Assembly (NCBI GenBank): GCA_000383115.1
Contig: KB910521.1
Span: 8,789-72,788, forward strand
DNA: 64,000 nucleotides
DNA from: an alpha proteobacterium SCGC AAA015-N04
GTDB lineage: Bacteria; Pseudomonadota; Alphaproteobacteria; Puniceispirillales; Marisalimonadaceae
Reading direction: 5' to 3'
The translations under genes were made by a program, and so were the position numbers. Of the stretch, positions 49,842-59,697 are shown piece by piece (position 1 is the stretch's first letter; each line of letters opens with the position of its first letter). The notes under the pieces are model-generated. The model saw nothing but the letters and a program-made list of their open reading frames with translations, had not been told where the DNA came from and searched no databases.

Positions 49842-51263
49842 ATGACAAGGCCGTGTGATCTGGATGCCGTCGATGCAAGAAAATTAATTGGAAACAAAAA
49901 ACTTTCACCATTAGAGCTAACAAAAAGTTGTATTGAACAAATAGAGAAATTAAATCCTTCTATAAATGCAGTTGTAGCAATCGATAAGGCAAATGTTCTA
50001 AAACAGTCAGAAAAAGCTGAAGATGACGTAATGTCAGGATCAGAACTTGGTTTACTGCATGGTTTACCAGTTGGCATAAAAGATTTAAATGTTGTTAAAA
50101 ATCTTCGCTCAACATCTGGGTCTAAAATCTATGAAAATAGAATTCCTGAAAGTGACGACACTATTGTAGCTGATATAAGAAGTGAAGGCGCAATAATTTT
50201 TTGTAAAACGAACACACCAGAATTTGGTGCAGGTGGTAATACAAAAAATTTTGTTTATGGGGCTACTTCTAATCCATTTGATATAACAAAAACTCCTGCA
50301 GGCTCTTCTGGTGGAAGTGCTGCAGCTTTAGCCTGTAACATGATGCCATTGGCTAATGGAAGTGATTATGGAGGAAGTCTTAGGACGCCAGCTGGGTTTT
50401 GTGGTGTTAATGGTTTTAGACCTTCTCCAGGTTTGGTACCAGCAACCGAAGCTGCCGTAAGTTTGAACCCTTTTTCAGTTCAAGGTCCAATGGGTAGAAG
50501 TGTGTCGGACACTTATTTACTTTTTCAAGCTCAAGCAAGTTTAAATAGAATGGACCCGTTCTCAAGTTTTGAAAGTATTTCAATACCTCAAGAATTGATA
50601 GGTGCAGATTTGTCAAATATAAAAATGGCATACTCGGCTGATCTTGGATGTGCTCCAGTAGACAATAATATTAAATCAACTTTTCTTGATAAGGTAAGTA
50701 CTTTTAAGAGTAATTTTCAAAAATCAGAGCAAGCAGAACCAGATTTTTTAGATGTGCATAATTGTTTTGAAGTCATACGAGGATTTAACTATGTTGCATC
50801 ACATAAAGAAAAGTATGATAATTCGAAGGATTTATTAGGGCCAAACGTATTAGATAACGTTGAAAGAGGATTAAAGTACTCCCTTTCAGATGTTTCTTGG
50901 GCACATGTTATGCAAACAAAAATTTATAAAAATTTTCGTAACTTTTTTAATGAATATGATGTTCTCATCTGTCCAGCTGCATCAGTTTCTCCATACTCAC
51001 ATGAACAATTATTTGTTGATGAAATTAATGGAGAAAAAATGCCAACTTATATGAGGTGGTTATCACTTAGCTATGCAACTACGATGGCGATACCTTGTGT
51101 TTGGGCATTACCATGTGGATTAGATCACCAACAAATGCCCTTTGGAATTCAATTAATTGCGCCAGCTGGTAGAGATATAGAGTTATCTGAAATTGCAAAA
51201 AGTTTAGAGTCAATTTTAATAAAAAACAAAGAAACAAAAAGACCTGTTCCACAAATAGTTTAA
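49842..51263 (+). CDS. Amidase signature family enzyme
   Basis: A 473-residue amidase starting at the ATG at 49842, 6 bases after AAAAGGAG; an upstream in-frame start at 49812 lacks a site. Triad: lysine in LPVGIKDLN (Lys 80), cis-serine in PAGSSGGSAAAL near 163, nucleophile in GSDYGGSLRTPAGFCG near 186. Residues 250-350 form the variable substrate region. The next gene starts 9 bases after the stop, so the amidase and the MBL-fold hydrolase are probably one operon. Substrate unknown. Confidence 0.9.
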   Translation: MTRPCDLDAVDARKLIGNKKLSPLELTKSCIEQIEKLNPSINAVVAIDKANVLKQSEKAEDDVMSGSELGLLHGLPVGIKDLNVVKNLRSTSGSKIYENRIPESDDTIVADIRSEGAIIFCKTNTPEFGAGGNTKNFVYGATSNPFDITKTPAGSSGGSAAALACNMMPLANGSDYGGSLRTPAGFCGVNGFRPSPGLVPATEAAVSLNPFSVQGPMGRSVSDTYLLFQAQASLNRMDPFSSFESISIPQELIGADLSNIKMAYSADLGCAPVDNNIKSTFLDKVSTFKSNFQKSEQAEPDFLDVHNCFEVIRGFNYVASHKEKYDNSKDLLGPNVLDNVERGLKYSLSDVSWAHVMQTKIYKNFRNFFNEYDVLICPAASVSPYSHEQLFVDEINGEKMPTYMRWLSLSYATTMAIPCVWALPCGLDHQQMPFGIQLIAPAGRDIELSEIAKSLESILIKNKETKRPVPQIV

Positions 51264-51272
51264 GGTTTGAAA

Positions 51273-52166
51273 ATGATTGAAACAAAATTAGATAAAAATT
51301 TCAAAGTTAAGGGTTTTTTTGATGAGGAAACATCCACTATCAGTTATGTCGTTTATGACATGACCTCAAAAAAATGTGCCGTAATAGATAGTGTTTTAGA
51401 TTTTGATTTTTCGTCAGGTACAATAGATTATCATAATGCAGAAAAAATTATTTCTTTTATTGAAAAGATGAAATTAGATATTGAGTGGCTTATCGAAACA
51501 CACGTTCACGCAGATCACTTGTCTGCATCTCCCTATATCCAGAAAAAACTAGGTGGAAAAATTGGTATATCTGAAAAAATCTCCGATATACAAAATATTT
51601 TTGGTAAAACATTTAATGCAGGGACAGAATTTCAAAAGGATGGTAGTCAGTTTGATAGATTATTTAAAGATAATGATGAATACAAAATTGGAAGTATAAA
51701 ATGTAAAGTAATCAATACTCCAGGCCATACACCAGCTTGTACCGCACATGTGATTGGAAATTCTATTTTTGTAGGAGACACCTTATTTATGCCAGATCTT
51801 GGTAGTGCCAGAGCTGATTTTCCTGGTGGGGACGCTCGTGAACTTTATAGATCGATTCAAAAAATATTGAGCTATCCAGATGATACCTTAATTTTTGTTT
51901 GCCATGATTATCCACCGACTTCACGAAAAGTTGAGTGGGTTACAACGGTGAGTGAGCAGAAAAAAAATAATATTCATGTAAAGACTTCAATTGGAGAAGA
52001 TGAGTTTGTTAAAGTAAGAGAGGCAAGAGACAAAACATTAAATATGCCTAAACTCATAATACCATCAATTCAAGTAAATATGAGAGCTGGCAATCTACCG
52101 CCCGCAGAGGACAGTGGAGATGTCTTTATCAAGGTGCCAATTAATAGCATGAAAAATTTAGTCTAA
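51273..52166 (+). CDS. MBL-fold metallo-hydrolase (ETHE1/Blh-like)
   Basis: A 297-residue metallo-beta-lactamase-fold protein. The metal motif THVHADHLSA is near residue 73; further ligands are in NTPGHTPACTAHVIG near 149 and in VGDTLF near 167, with a late histidine in FVCHDYPP. The arrangement is that of the ETHE1 persulfide dioxygenase / Blh (Bigr) group, which act in sulfide or persulfide handling. I use the ATG at 51273; a TTG two codons upstream is in frame. Its 3' end overlaps the convergent aminotransferase by 9 bases. Confidence 0.85.
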   Translation: MIETKLDKNFKVKGFFDEETSTISYVVYDMTSKKCAVIDSVLDFDFSSGTIDYHNAEKIISFIEKMKLDIEWLIETHVHADHLSASPYIQKKLGGKIGISEKISDIQNIFGKTFNAGTEFQKDGSQFDRLFKDNDEYKIGSIKCKVINTPGHTPACTAHVIGNSIFVGDTLFMPDLGSARADFPGGDARELYRSIQKILSYPDDTLIFVCHDYPPTSRKVEWVTTVSEQKKNNIHVKTSIGEDEFVKVREARDKTLNMPKLIIPSIQVNMRAGNLPPAEDSGDVFIKVPINSMKNLV

Positions 52167-53471
52167 TTCTTTTAAAACAGATTGAACAATTTCAAAAATT
52201 TTGTCTATATCATGATTTTCTGCAATTAAAGGGGGAGAGAATGCAAGTGTATCTCCTGTCACTCTTAGCATTAAACCTTTATGCCAAGCTTTTTTCATAG
52301 CTTCATATCCTCTAGCGCCTACAGCTCCTGGCCTTGGAGCAACTTCTATTGCAGCTACTAAACCTAAATTTCTTATATCAATTACATTTTTATCATTTTT
52401 AAGCTGGTGAACGATATTCTCTAAATATTTAGCTGTTTTACCAGCCTTATTGAACAAGTCCTCATCTCTATAAATATCTAGTGCAGCAAGACCAGCGGCA
52501 GATGCAATAGGATGTCCTGAATATGTATATCCATGAAAAAGTTCTATGGGCATATCTGCTTCGTCCATCATGGTATCATATATCTCCTTAGACACTACAG
52601 CAGCACCCATAGGAATAATTCCATTAGTGATTGCCTTCGCACACGAAATAATGTCAGGAGTAACTCCGAAATACTCAGAAGCTGTTGCTTTTCCAAGGCG
52701 CCCAAAACCAGTTATAACTTCATCAAAAATTAATAAAATGTCGTGTTTATCACATATTTCCCTTAGTCTTTTTAAATAATTTTTTGGAGGCGGTAAAACT
52801 CCAGTAGAACCTGCTACAGGCTCTACAATCACAGAAGCAATATTGGATGCATCATGAAGTGCAATAATGTCTTCTAATGTATCTGCCAAATAGTCACCAT
52901 GTTCAGGTGAACCTTTAGAAAATCTATTCTTTTCTGGAAGAAATGTATGGGATATATGATCTACGCCCGTTAGCAATGATCCAAAATATTGTCTGTTTCT
53001 TGGCATTCCACCAACTGAAATTCCACCAAATCCGACACCATGGTAGCCTCTTTCCCGACCAATTAATCTTGTCTTAGTTCCTTTACCTCTAGCACGATGA
53101 TAAGCTAAAGCTATTTTAAGAGTACTATCAACAGCTTCAGAACCAGAGTTTGTAAAAAAAACATGGTCTAAACCTTTTGGAAATATATCAGCGACACGAC
53201 TTGCAAGTTCAAAAGATTTTGGATGACCATATTGAAAACTTGGAGCAAAATCCAAAGTTGCTGCTTGCTCAGAAATAGCAGATGTTATTTCTGGTCTATT
53301 ATGTCCTGCATTAACACACCATAATCCGGCAGCACTATCTAAAATATCTTGCCCAGTTTCACTTTTGTAATACATACCATCAGCTGCAACAACCATTCTG
53401 GGATCTTTCTTGAAATCCCTATTAGCCGTAAATGGCATCCAGTAAGATTCTAAATTATTTAATCTTTTCAT
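52158..53471 (-). CDS. Class III aminotransferase (omega-amino acid:pyruvate type)
   Basis: PLP-dependent aminotransferase, 437 residues. The Schiff-base lysine is Lys 279 in SCAKAITNGIIPMGA. The cofactor aspartate is in LLIFDEVITGFGRLG (Asp 250). FFTNSGSEAVDSTLK near 105 is the phosphate-binding loop and RERGYHGVGFGG near 139 is also typical. The closest recognisable group is omega-amino acid (beta-alanine):pyruvate aminotransferases. It is an isolated minus-strand gene; substrates such as beta-alanine, taurine-like or polyamine-derived amines are possible. Confidence 0.88.
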   Translation of the reverse strand: MKRLNNLESYWMPFTANRDFKKDPRMVVAADGMYYKSETGQDILDSAAGLWCVNAGHNRPEITSAISEQAATLDFAPSFQYGHPKSFELASRVADIFPKGLDHVFFTNSGSEAVDSTLKIALAYHRARGKGTKTRLIGRERGYHGVGFGGISVGGMPRNRQYFGSLLTGVDHISHTFLPEKNRFSKGSPEHGDYLADTLEDIIALHDASNIASVIVEPVAGSTGVLPPPKNYLKRLREICDKHDILLIFDEVITGFGRLGKATASEYFGVTPDIISCAKAITNGIIPMGAAVVSKEIYDTMMDEADMPIELFHGYTYSGHPIASAAGLAALDIYRDEDLFNKAGKTAKYLENIVHQLKNDKNVIDIRNLGLVAAIEVAPRPGAVGARGYEAMKKAWHKGLMLRVTGDTLAFSPPLIAENHDIDKIFEIVQSVLKELD

Positions 53472-53559
53472 TATAAATCTCCGAGAGCTAAATCTTACAA
53501 CTCGCTATTTAACTATTTTGACAACATGTATTAATAACGTCAAGTTAATGATTTTTTAA

Positions 53560-54687
53560 TTAGAAAAATTGATCATTAATATCTCCAAGACTTGGAGCAG
53601 AGGCTCTTTTTTGGTCTTTTCTAAATTGCATATCTACAGGTATAGGAAGAGCAGGAATTTCTTCACCTAAATTATTTATGATTTTGTTTTCAAAAATCTT
53701 TCTAACTTTGAAGTGGTTGTCATTGATTGCTTCTTCAATTGATTTAACAATTGAGCAGCAACAATCTGCTTTGTTAAATACATCGAGCCAGTAATTTTTT
53801 TCTTTTTGTCCAATAATTTTTCTAATTTCTTCAATGACCTTTTCTTGATCATTCTGCATTTTAATAAATTTTTTTGGGAGTTCTATTGCCTCACAAAACT
53901 TATTCCAAAATCTATCCTCTAAAGGCGCTGCAGCTACATAACTTCCATCACTTGTTTTGTAGATATTATATCTAGGAGAACCTCCTGATAAAACTCCATC
54001 ACTATTGCCTGGCCATTTGTTATGGGCAAACCCAGAACCTAAACCCCAAAACATAAAAGGAAAAAGATTTTCTGTCATAGATAGATCTATATATGAGCCT
54101 TCTTTATTTAAGTCCCTTTTTCTTAATGCTAATAAGATATTAATTACAGCCGGATAAGATCCACCCGCTATATCTGCTACAAGTGCTGGAGGTACAACGG
54201 TATCATTATCTCTACCCATGCTTATACTCAGAAGACCTGCATTACCTATATAGTTAAGATCATGGCCAGCAACCATACTTTTTGGTCCATATTGACCATA
54301 ACCTGTGATAGAAACGTAAATTATGTCTTGGTTAATTTTTTTTATACTTTCGTAATCTAATCCAAGTCTTTTCATTACGCCAGGCCTGAATTGTTCAATT
54401 ATAATGTCAGCTTCTTTTAAAATTGGTATCAAGATTTTAAGATTTTTAGGATCTTTTAAATCAAGTGATAAACTTTTTTTACCTCTATTAAGCAAAGAAA
54501 AAGATACACTTTGTTCACCCCATTGAGGATTAGACAATCTTATTTCATCACCAACACCAGGTTTTTCTATCTTAATTACCTCTGCTCCTGTTTCTGATAG
54601 GAACAGGCTTGCAAGTGGTCCAGGTAAAAGAGTTGAAAAATCTATTACTTTTATGCCCTCTAAGGATCCTTTTAATACTTCTTTCAT
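53560..54687 (-). CDS. Family III CoA-transferase (CaiB/BaiF)
   Basis: A 375-residue CoA-transferase of the interlocked-ring type, moving CoA between carboxylic acids; the fold also includes alpha-methylacyl-CoA racemase. LLPGPLASLFLSETGAEVIKIE near 20 binds CoA, and the catalytic aspartate is in LVADIAGGSY (Asp 172). Length is slightly below the usual 390-410. It lies 21 bases after the FAH-family gene on the same strand, so they are probably co-transcribed. Confidence 0.88.
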   Translation of the reverse strand: MKEVLKGSLEGIKVIDFSTLLPGPLASLFLSETGAEVIKIEKPGVGDEIRLSNPQWGEQSVSFSLLNRGKKSLSLDLKDPKNLKILIPILKEADIIIEQFRPGVMKRLGLDYESIKKINQDIIYVSITGYGQYGPKSMVAGHDLNYIGNAGLLSISMGRDNDTVVPPALVADIAGGSYPAVINILLALRKRDLNKEGSYIDLSMTENLFPFMFWGLGSGFAHNKWPGNSDGVLSGGSPRYNIYKTSDGSYVAAAPLEDRFWNKFCEAIELPKKFIKMQNDQEKVIEEIRKIIGQKEKNYWLDVFNKADCCCSIVKSIEEAINDNHFKVRKIFENKIINNLGEEIPALPIPVDMQFRKDQKRASAPSLGDINDQFF

Positions 54688-54708
54688 AATGAATTCCTAA
54701 AATTTAAT

Positions 54709-55842
54709 TTATATCAAACCTCTTTCACTTAAATTTTTAATCATTGAAGATATGCCAAACTCCCATTGTGGACAAGCTGTGGATAAATTCACATAATTTA
54801 CTAATTCGCCCAAATTTGGCTCTGAAATAGTTACCTTATCACCAATTTTATGAGTAAATCCCTCACCTACGACGTCTCTATCTTCAGTTGGGGCAAATAA
54901 GGTTCCTAAAAATAACATAAAACCGTCTGGATATTGATGATGTCTTCCAATTGTTTGATTTACCAAATCTTCTGGATCCCTACTTATTTCTGACATAGAG
55001 CTTGAACCATTTAATATATATCCTTCTTCGCCTTCAACTTTTAATGTAATATGAGCTGATTTCATATCATCTAGTGAATAAGTATCATCAAAAATTCTTA
55101 TAAAGGGTCCAATTGAACAAGAGGCGTTATTGTCTTTAGCTTTGCCCAAAAGAAGAGCCGAACGCCCTTCAACATCTCTTAAGTTAACATCGTTACCAAG
55201 AGTAGCTCCTTTGATTATGCCTTTGCTGTTAACCGCTAAAACGATTTCTGGTTCAGGATTATTCCAATTTGAAATGGGATTTAGACCTACTTCTGATCCA
55301 AAACCAACTGATGATAAAGTCTGAGCTTTAGTAAAAACTTCAGCATCTTTACCAATTCCAACCTCTAAGTATTGTGACCATAAACCTTCTTTAATAAGTG
55401 CATTTTTAACTTCAATAGCTTTTTCTGACCCAGGAATAATATTTTGCAGACTGTCACCAATCAATCCACCAATATGATTTCTAAGACTTTCTGCTTTTTT
55501 AGGATCACCTGCTGCTCTTTCTTCAATTACTCTTTCAACCATTGATTTAGCAAATGTTACACCGCATGCTTTAATTGCTTGAAAATCACAGGGAGCAAGT
55601 AGGTGATATTCTGATTTTTTTTTAAAGCTTAATTCAAACAATTCTTCAACTGAAATTAATTTTATACCTTGAACGTTATCTAAATATTTTTTTATATCTT
55701 CTAATTCAAGCAAATCTCTTACAGTAGGGATCTCTTTAGATGTAATGTCATATACATTTCCATCTTTTATTCTAATTAAACATGGTCCATTTTTCGAATT
55801 GTCCCATATTCGTCCAATAAAACATCCCTTTGAGTAATCCAT
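54709..55842 (-). CDS. Fumarylacetoacetate hydrolase family protein, long form
   Basis: A 377-residue FAH-superfamily protein of the longer type, related to sugar-acid dehydratases and hydrolases such as 2-keto-3-deoxy-arabonate dehydratase. The N-terminal domain (about 1-95) precedes a catalytic part with IKACGVTFAKSMVERV near 90 and NPEPEIVLAVNSKG near 195. LGNDVNLRDVEGRSALLLGKAKDN near 218 carries the metal-site aspartates. First gene of a two-gene unit with the CoA-transferase. Substrate inference only. Confidence 0.8.
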   Translation of the reverse strand: MDYSKGCFIGRIWDNSKNGPCLIRIKDGNVYDITSKEIPTVRDLLELEDIKKYLDNVQGIKLISVEELFELSFKKKSEYHLLAPCDFQAIKACGVTFAKSMVERVIEERAAGDPKKAESLRNHIGGLIGDSLQNIIPGSEKAIEVKNALIKEGLWSQYLEVGIGKDAEVFTKAQTLSSVGFGSEVGLNPISNWNNPEPEIVLAVNSKGIIKGATLGNDVNLRDVEGRSALLLGKAKDNNASCSIGPFIRIFDDTYSLDDMKSAHITLKVEGEEGYILNGSSSMSEISRDPEDLVNQTIGRHHQYPDGFMLFLGTLFAPTEDRDVVGEGFTHKIGDKVTISEPNLGELVNYVNLSTACPQWEFGISSMIKNLSERGLI

Positions 55843-55946
55843 TCATCTCTCCTTAAAAAACTACTGATGATAATATAAATGAAAATTTGAATATTTAAAT
55901 TTAATTATATAGTGTTTAATTTTATTTACTTTTAAGAGGTGTTGTA

Positions 55947-56324
55947 ATGAGTGCTTTTTTTGAATTAAGAATTTATCAAATTGCTCCTGGAAAAATGAAT
56001 GAATGGGTTTCGTTTATGGAGAAAACTATAATGCCTTTTCAAGTAGAAAAAGGTATGGTTATACATGGCAGTTTTGTAATGGATAGTTCAGACCAATTTG
56101 CTTTAGAGAATGGTGAACGTGTAATGAATTCTGAACAAAAAGGAAATACATATGTCTGGATTAGAAGATTTGAAAATCAAGATGAAAAAGTGAAACTTTA
56201 CAAGGCTGTTTATGAAAGCAAAGAATGGTTAGAAAATATTGCTCCAACAGTCGCAAAACTTGTAGATAGAAATTCTATACTTGTTCAGAACTTAAGCTCC
56301 ACTCCATTATCTGTAATGAAATAA
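55947..56324 (+). CDS. NIPSNAP family protein
   Basis: A small alpha-beta barrel protein of 125 residues. The FFELRIYQIAPGKMNEWVSFM start and the YVWIRRFENQDEKVKLYKAVYES segment near 70 are the NIPSNAP signature (a dimeric ferredoxin-like fold). Its biochemical role is unclear in bacteria; many members lie beside catabolic genes, as here. Ribosome site AAGAGG precedes the ATG. Start of a three-gene plus-strand run with a glutathione transferase and a dehydrogenase. Confidence 0.85.
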   Translation: MSAFFELRIYQIAPGKMNEWVSFMEKTIMPFQVEKGMVIHGSFVMDSSDQFALENGERVMNSEQKGNTYVWIRRFENQDEKVKLYKAVYESKEWLENIAPTVAKLVDRNSILVQNLSSTPLSVMK

Positions 56325-56337
56325 AAAGGATAAATTT

Positions 56338-56955
56338 TTGATACAATTATATGGTAGAAGGAATTCTATAAACGTTCAAAAGGTCTCATGGGCTCTTTGC
56401 GAATTAAATCTTGAGTTTAAATGGCATGATGAACATGGAAAGTTTGGAAAAGTTGACGTAGAAAATTATGAAAAAATAAATCCTCAACTTATCGTCCCAA
56501 CTTTAGATCACAATGGTTCAATAATTAAGCAATCAAACGCGATTGTGAGATACTTATATAGAAAATATACAGATGTATATGAAATTTCTAAAGACGAAGA
56601 TATTGCAATTGCTGAGTCATGGATGGAATTTCAAACAACTGATTTGCAACTAAATATGACGCCGATATTTTGGGGATTAGTTAGAAATCCATCAGAAGAT
56701 CGTGATCAAGAACTGATTGATAAAAATATTATTTTATTAAATGAAAAGTTTGAAATTTTTGATAAATTTTTAGAAGGTCATGAATATATTTTAAATAATA
56801 AATTTGGTATGTCAGATATTATAATGGGCGCTGCTTCTTATAGATACCTTTCTTTACCTATTGAACGCCCAAATCTTTTAAACTTAAAAAGTTGGTATGA
56901 TAAAATAAGCAACCGTGATTGTTTTAAAAAGAATATTTTAGGTACTTTTTCCTAG
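56338..56955 (+). CDS. Glutathione S-transferase family protein
   Basis: A 205-residue GST. The thioredoxin-like N-terminal domain (about 1-78: YGRRNSINVQKVSWALCEL, NPQLIVPTLDHNG, and the glutathione-binding IIKQSNAIVRYL) is followed by the all-helical domain. The start is a TTG at 56338, 7 bases after AAAAGGA, and 13 bases after the NIPSNAP stop. The active-site residue would be Ser 9 or Asn 11 near the first turn. Its role may be conjugation or isomerisation in the neighbouring catabolic pathway. Confidence 0.87.
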   Translation: MIQLYGRRNSINVQKVSWALCELNLEFKWHDEHGKFGKVDVENYEKINPQLIVPTLDHNGSIIKQSNAIVRYLYRKYTDVYEISKDEDIAIAESWMEFQTTDLQLNMTPIFWGLVRNPSEDRDQELIDKNIILLNEKFEIFDKFLEGHEYILNNKFGMSDIIMGAASYRYLSLPIERPNLLNLKSWYDKISNRDCFKKNILGTFS

Positions 56956-56987
56956 ATTGATGAACATGATCTTTAGGAGATTTTTTC

Positions 56988-57876
56988 ATGGATAAAATTG
57001 GATTTATTGGCTTAGGAAATATGGGTAGGCCACTAGCAGAAAGATTAATTAAAAAATATAAACTTTATGCTTACGACCTTGAAAAAACCAACCTTCAATA
57101 TTTCACTGATAAAGGTGCTATAGCTTGTTCATCTCCTTCCGAGGTTGCATCTAAAGTTAACGAAGTCTTCTTATGTCTACCAACAAGCGCAATAGTAGAA
57201 ACAGTTATTAATGGAGATAAGGGATTAGCTATCTCAGCGAAAAGAGGTTCCTATATAATTGATATGACCACTGGAGAACCAGAAATAACAAGAAAAATAT
57301 CTGATAAACTTAAAGAAAAAAATATTAATTTTTTAGATGCCCCAGTAAGTGGAGGTCCAAAAGGAGCTCATCAAGGAAATATAGCTATAATGGTAGGTGG
57401 AACAGAAAGCCAATTTGTAAAAATAAAACCTATAATGGATGATATAAGTTCAAATATTTTCTATGCAGGTAAAATAGGATCAGGACACTCAATTAAAGCT
57501 GGAAACAACTTACTTAATTTGATTTGTAGGATGGCAACTTTTGAAGTTATCTCACTTCTTGTTAAAGATGGCGTTGATCCAAAAAAAGCAGTTGAAATTA
57601 TTCAAAAAAAGCTCTGGTAGAAACTATGCTACTGAAATCACACTACCTGACAATATTCTTTCTGGTAAAATGGTCCAAGGTTTTAGTACAGGCTTAATGA
57701 AGAAAGATGCAGGAGTAGCAACTAAAATAGCTGATTCAAATAACGTTGAAATTCCATTAGGAAAATTGTCTCAAGAACTTTTAAAAAACACTATCGATGA
57801 ATTTGGTGAAAACGCTGATATGAGCAATGTTGCTCTTACCTATGAAAAATTAACTGGCGCTAAAATCCGTCCATAA
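56988..57876 (+). pseudogene. 3-hydroxyisobutyrate dehydrogenase family, split by A7 frameshift
   Basis: Beta-hydroxyacid dehydrogenase of about 295 residues read in two frames. The first frame (to the stop at 57620) has the NAD motif GFIGLGNMGRPLAERL near 4, DAPVSGGPKGA near 116 and the catalytic lysine in IKAGNNLLN near 167. The chain then ends at EIIQKKLW. The continuation, SSGRNYATEITLPDN onward to 57876, lies in the next frame. Deleting one A from the run of seven A at 57604-57610 gives EIIQK-SSGRNYA, as expected for the family. It is an error, slippage-dependent expression or an early pseudogene. Likely substrates are 3-hydroxyisobutyrate or tartronate semialdehyde. Confidence 0.85.
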
Positions 57877-57891
57877 AAATTTATATTCTTA

Positions 57892-59664
57892 CTAAATAAT
57901 ACGATCCAGTGTTGCTTTAATTTGTAAAGCTAAAAACTTAGAAAAAATTCTGCACTGAGCTAAACTTCCTGCATGAAACCAAAGTCCTGGCTGTTTGGTT
58001 TGCATCCACATATTTCTTAACTCTTGCCTTTCATCATCAAATCCCCAAATAGGGCCAATTTTGTCTACAACTGATTTGCCAAATAATTCATCAACAACAT
58101 ATTCTTGGCCTTTATATCCAGTAGCCGTAACCATCAAATCTATGTCAAGTTTTTCACCTGATTTCATTTCAATACCAGAGGATGAAAAATTTACAATATT
58201 TGAAAATTGTAAAACTTTTATCTTACCATCTGCGATTAAATCTGATGCTCCTACATTGAAATAATAACCACCGCCCCTTGTTAAATATTTAAATTGCCAC
58301 CCAGAGTTTTCTTCTCCATATTCAAGGTTAAAGCCAACTCTTATAAGTTTATCCAAAAGCGGTTTATCAATTCTCTTTGTTTTTTCAGTTAATAACTGAT
58401 GTGTCTTTTTGAGTACTTGTAGAGGTGTTGAAATGGTTATTAAATCACAATCATCAGTATTTGGACCTTCACTATATAATTGATATGGCAATTGTGCGCT
58501 CGGTTCCACATTGACTACCATAGATGGTGAGCGTTGCACGATTTTTACATTTGCTCCGTGCACATAGAGATCTTGTGCAACATCATGTGCACTTGTTCCA
58601 GTCCCGTAAACTAGAACATTTTTTCCATTGTAGTGTTTTCCATTGTCATAATCTGCTGAATGAATAACCTCACCTTTATAGTCATCTATACCAGGTATTT
58701 TGGTGCGATTTGGAACTGAACTTACACCAACAGCCATCACAATATGCTTTGGCTTCATAATCTTAATAGTGCCATCAGATAATTTGAGTTTTACTTTCCA
58801 GTGCTTTTTATTTTCGTAATATTCCGCCCCAATAAATTTTGTATTAGTCCATGCATTTAATTCCATACTTTCAACATAATACTCAAACCAACCTGCCAAC
58901 TTATCTTTCGGAATATATGTTGGCCAGGTAGAAGGAAAAGGCATATATGGTAAATGATTGACATGTGTCTGATTATGCAATTTTAAAGAATGATATCTAT
59001 TTCTCCAGTTATCACCTATTCTTTCATTTTTATCTACAATAAGTGTGTCTATATTTTGTTGTTTAAGCCTTGCTGCAATTGAAAGACCAGCCTGACCACT
59101 TCCAACTACAATCACTTCTGGTTCCCTATTTTTATACAGTCTATCTTCATTTCTTTTATCTAACCAATTAGGTCCTTCTATAATATTTTGATATTGTTCA
59201 ATATTTTTTTTATCAGAAGAACTTAGATCACTAAGGGCAGTCAGTAGACTCCATGCTTTGAAAGAACCCTTTCTTTCTTGATCTTCAAATAGACGAACTA
59301 CTCCCTCACAATTTCCAAACTTTGTTTTGAATCTTAAAATAACTTCTATAACATTTTTTCCAGCTCTTATGACTTCTCTGGGAAGTGTTCTTTGCTGGTC
59401 AATTTGGAAACTCTTGGCATAGACGTCCATTATTTTGTTGTAAAGATTTTCAATTACTTTCGATTTTCCCGATACAGTTTGTATTTTCCATGTAAGGGCT
59501 AAAATGTCTCTCCAATGACTATCTTCAAAAAACAGATTGGAAAGAATTTTTATAAATTCATCTTTATTTTTTTGCTGTGAAATAGCTTCATTGAAACTCT
59601 GTAGCCAATTATCCACTTCACTTCTGATATTAATGATTTGGTTGTCTAACACAGTAAGCCTCAA
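57892..59664 (-). CDS. Flavin-containing monooxygenase with N-terminal NTF2-like domain
   Basis: A 590-residue FAD/NADPH monooxygenase. Residues about 1-165 look like a SnoaL/NTF2-type domain (DSHWRDILALTW near 48). The flavin motif GSGQAGLSIAARL starts at 188, the linker fingerprint is YKGEVIHSADY near 329, and the NADPH motif GTGTSAHDVA starts at 354. The fingerprint fits FMO/YUCCA-type enzymes rather than Baeyer-Villiger enzymes. It would oxygenate a soft nucleophile (N or S) or a carbonyl compound. It is divergent from the hydratase gene, and a 14-bp palindrome lies between them. Confidence 0.87.
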   Translation of the reverse strand: MRLTVLDNQIINIRSEVDNWLQSFNEAISQQKNKDEFIKILSNLFFEDSHWRDILALTWKIQTVSGKSKVIENLYNKIMDVYAKSFQIDQQRTLPREVIRAGKNVIEVILRFKTKFGNCEGVVRLFEDQERKGSFKAWSLLTALSDLSSSDKKNIEQYQNIIEGPNWLDKRNEDRLYKNREPEVIVVGSGQAGLSIAARLKQQNIDTLIVDKNERIGDNWRNRYHSLKLHNQTHVNHLPYMPFPSTWPTYIPKDKLAGWFEYYVESMELNAWTNTKFIGAEYYENKKHWKVKLKLSDGTIKIMKPKHIVMAVGVSSVPNRTKIPGIDDYKGEVIHSADYDNGKHYNGKNVLVYGTGTSAHDVAQDLYVHGANVKIVQRSPSMVVNVEPSAQLPYQLYSEGPNTDDCDLITISTPLQVLKKTHQLLTEKTKRIDKPLLDKLIRVGFNLEYGEENSGWQFKYLTRGGGYYFNVGASDLIADGKIKVLQFSNIVNFSSSGIEMKSGEKLDIDLMVTATGYKGQEYVVDELFGKSVVDKIGPIWGFDDERQELRNMWMQTKQPGLWFHAGSLAQCRIFSKFLALQIKATLDRII

Positions 59665-59697
59665 TAAATTCGGTGTAATTTTAGATGTCTATAATAT

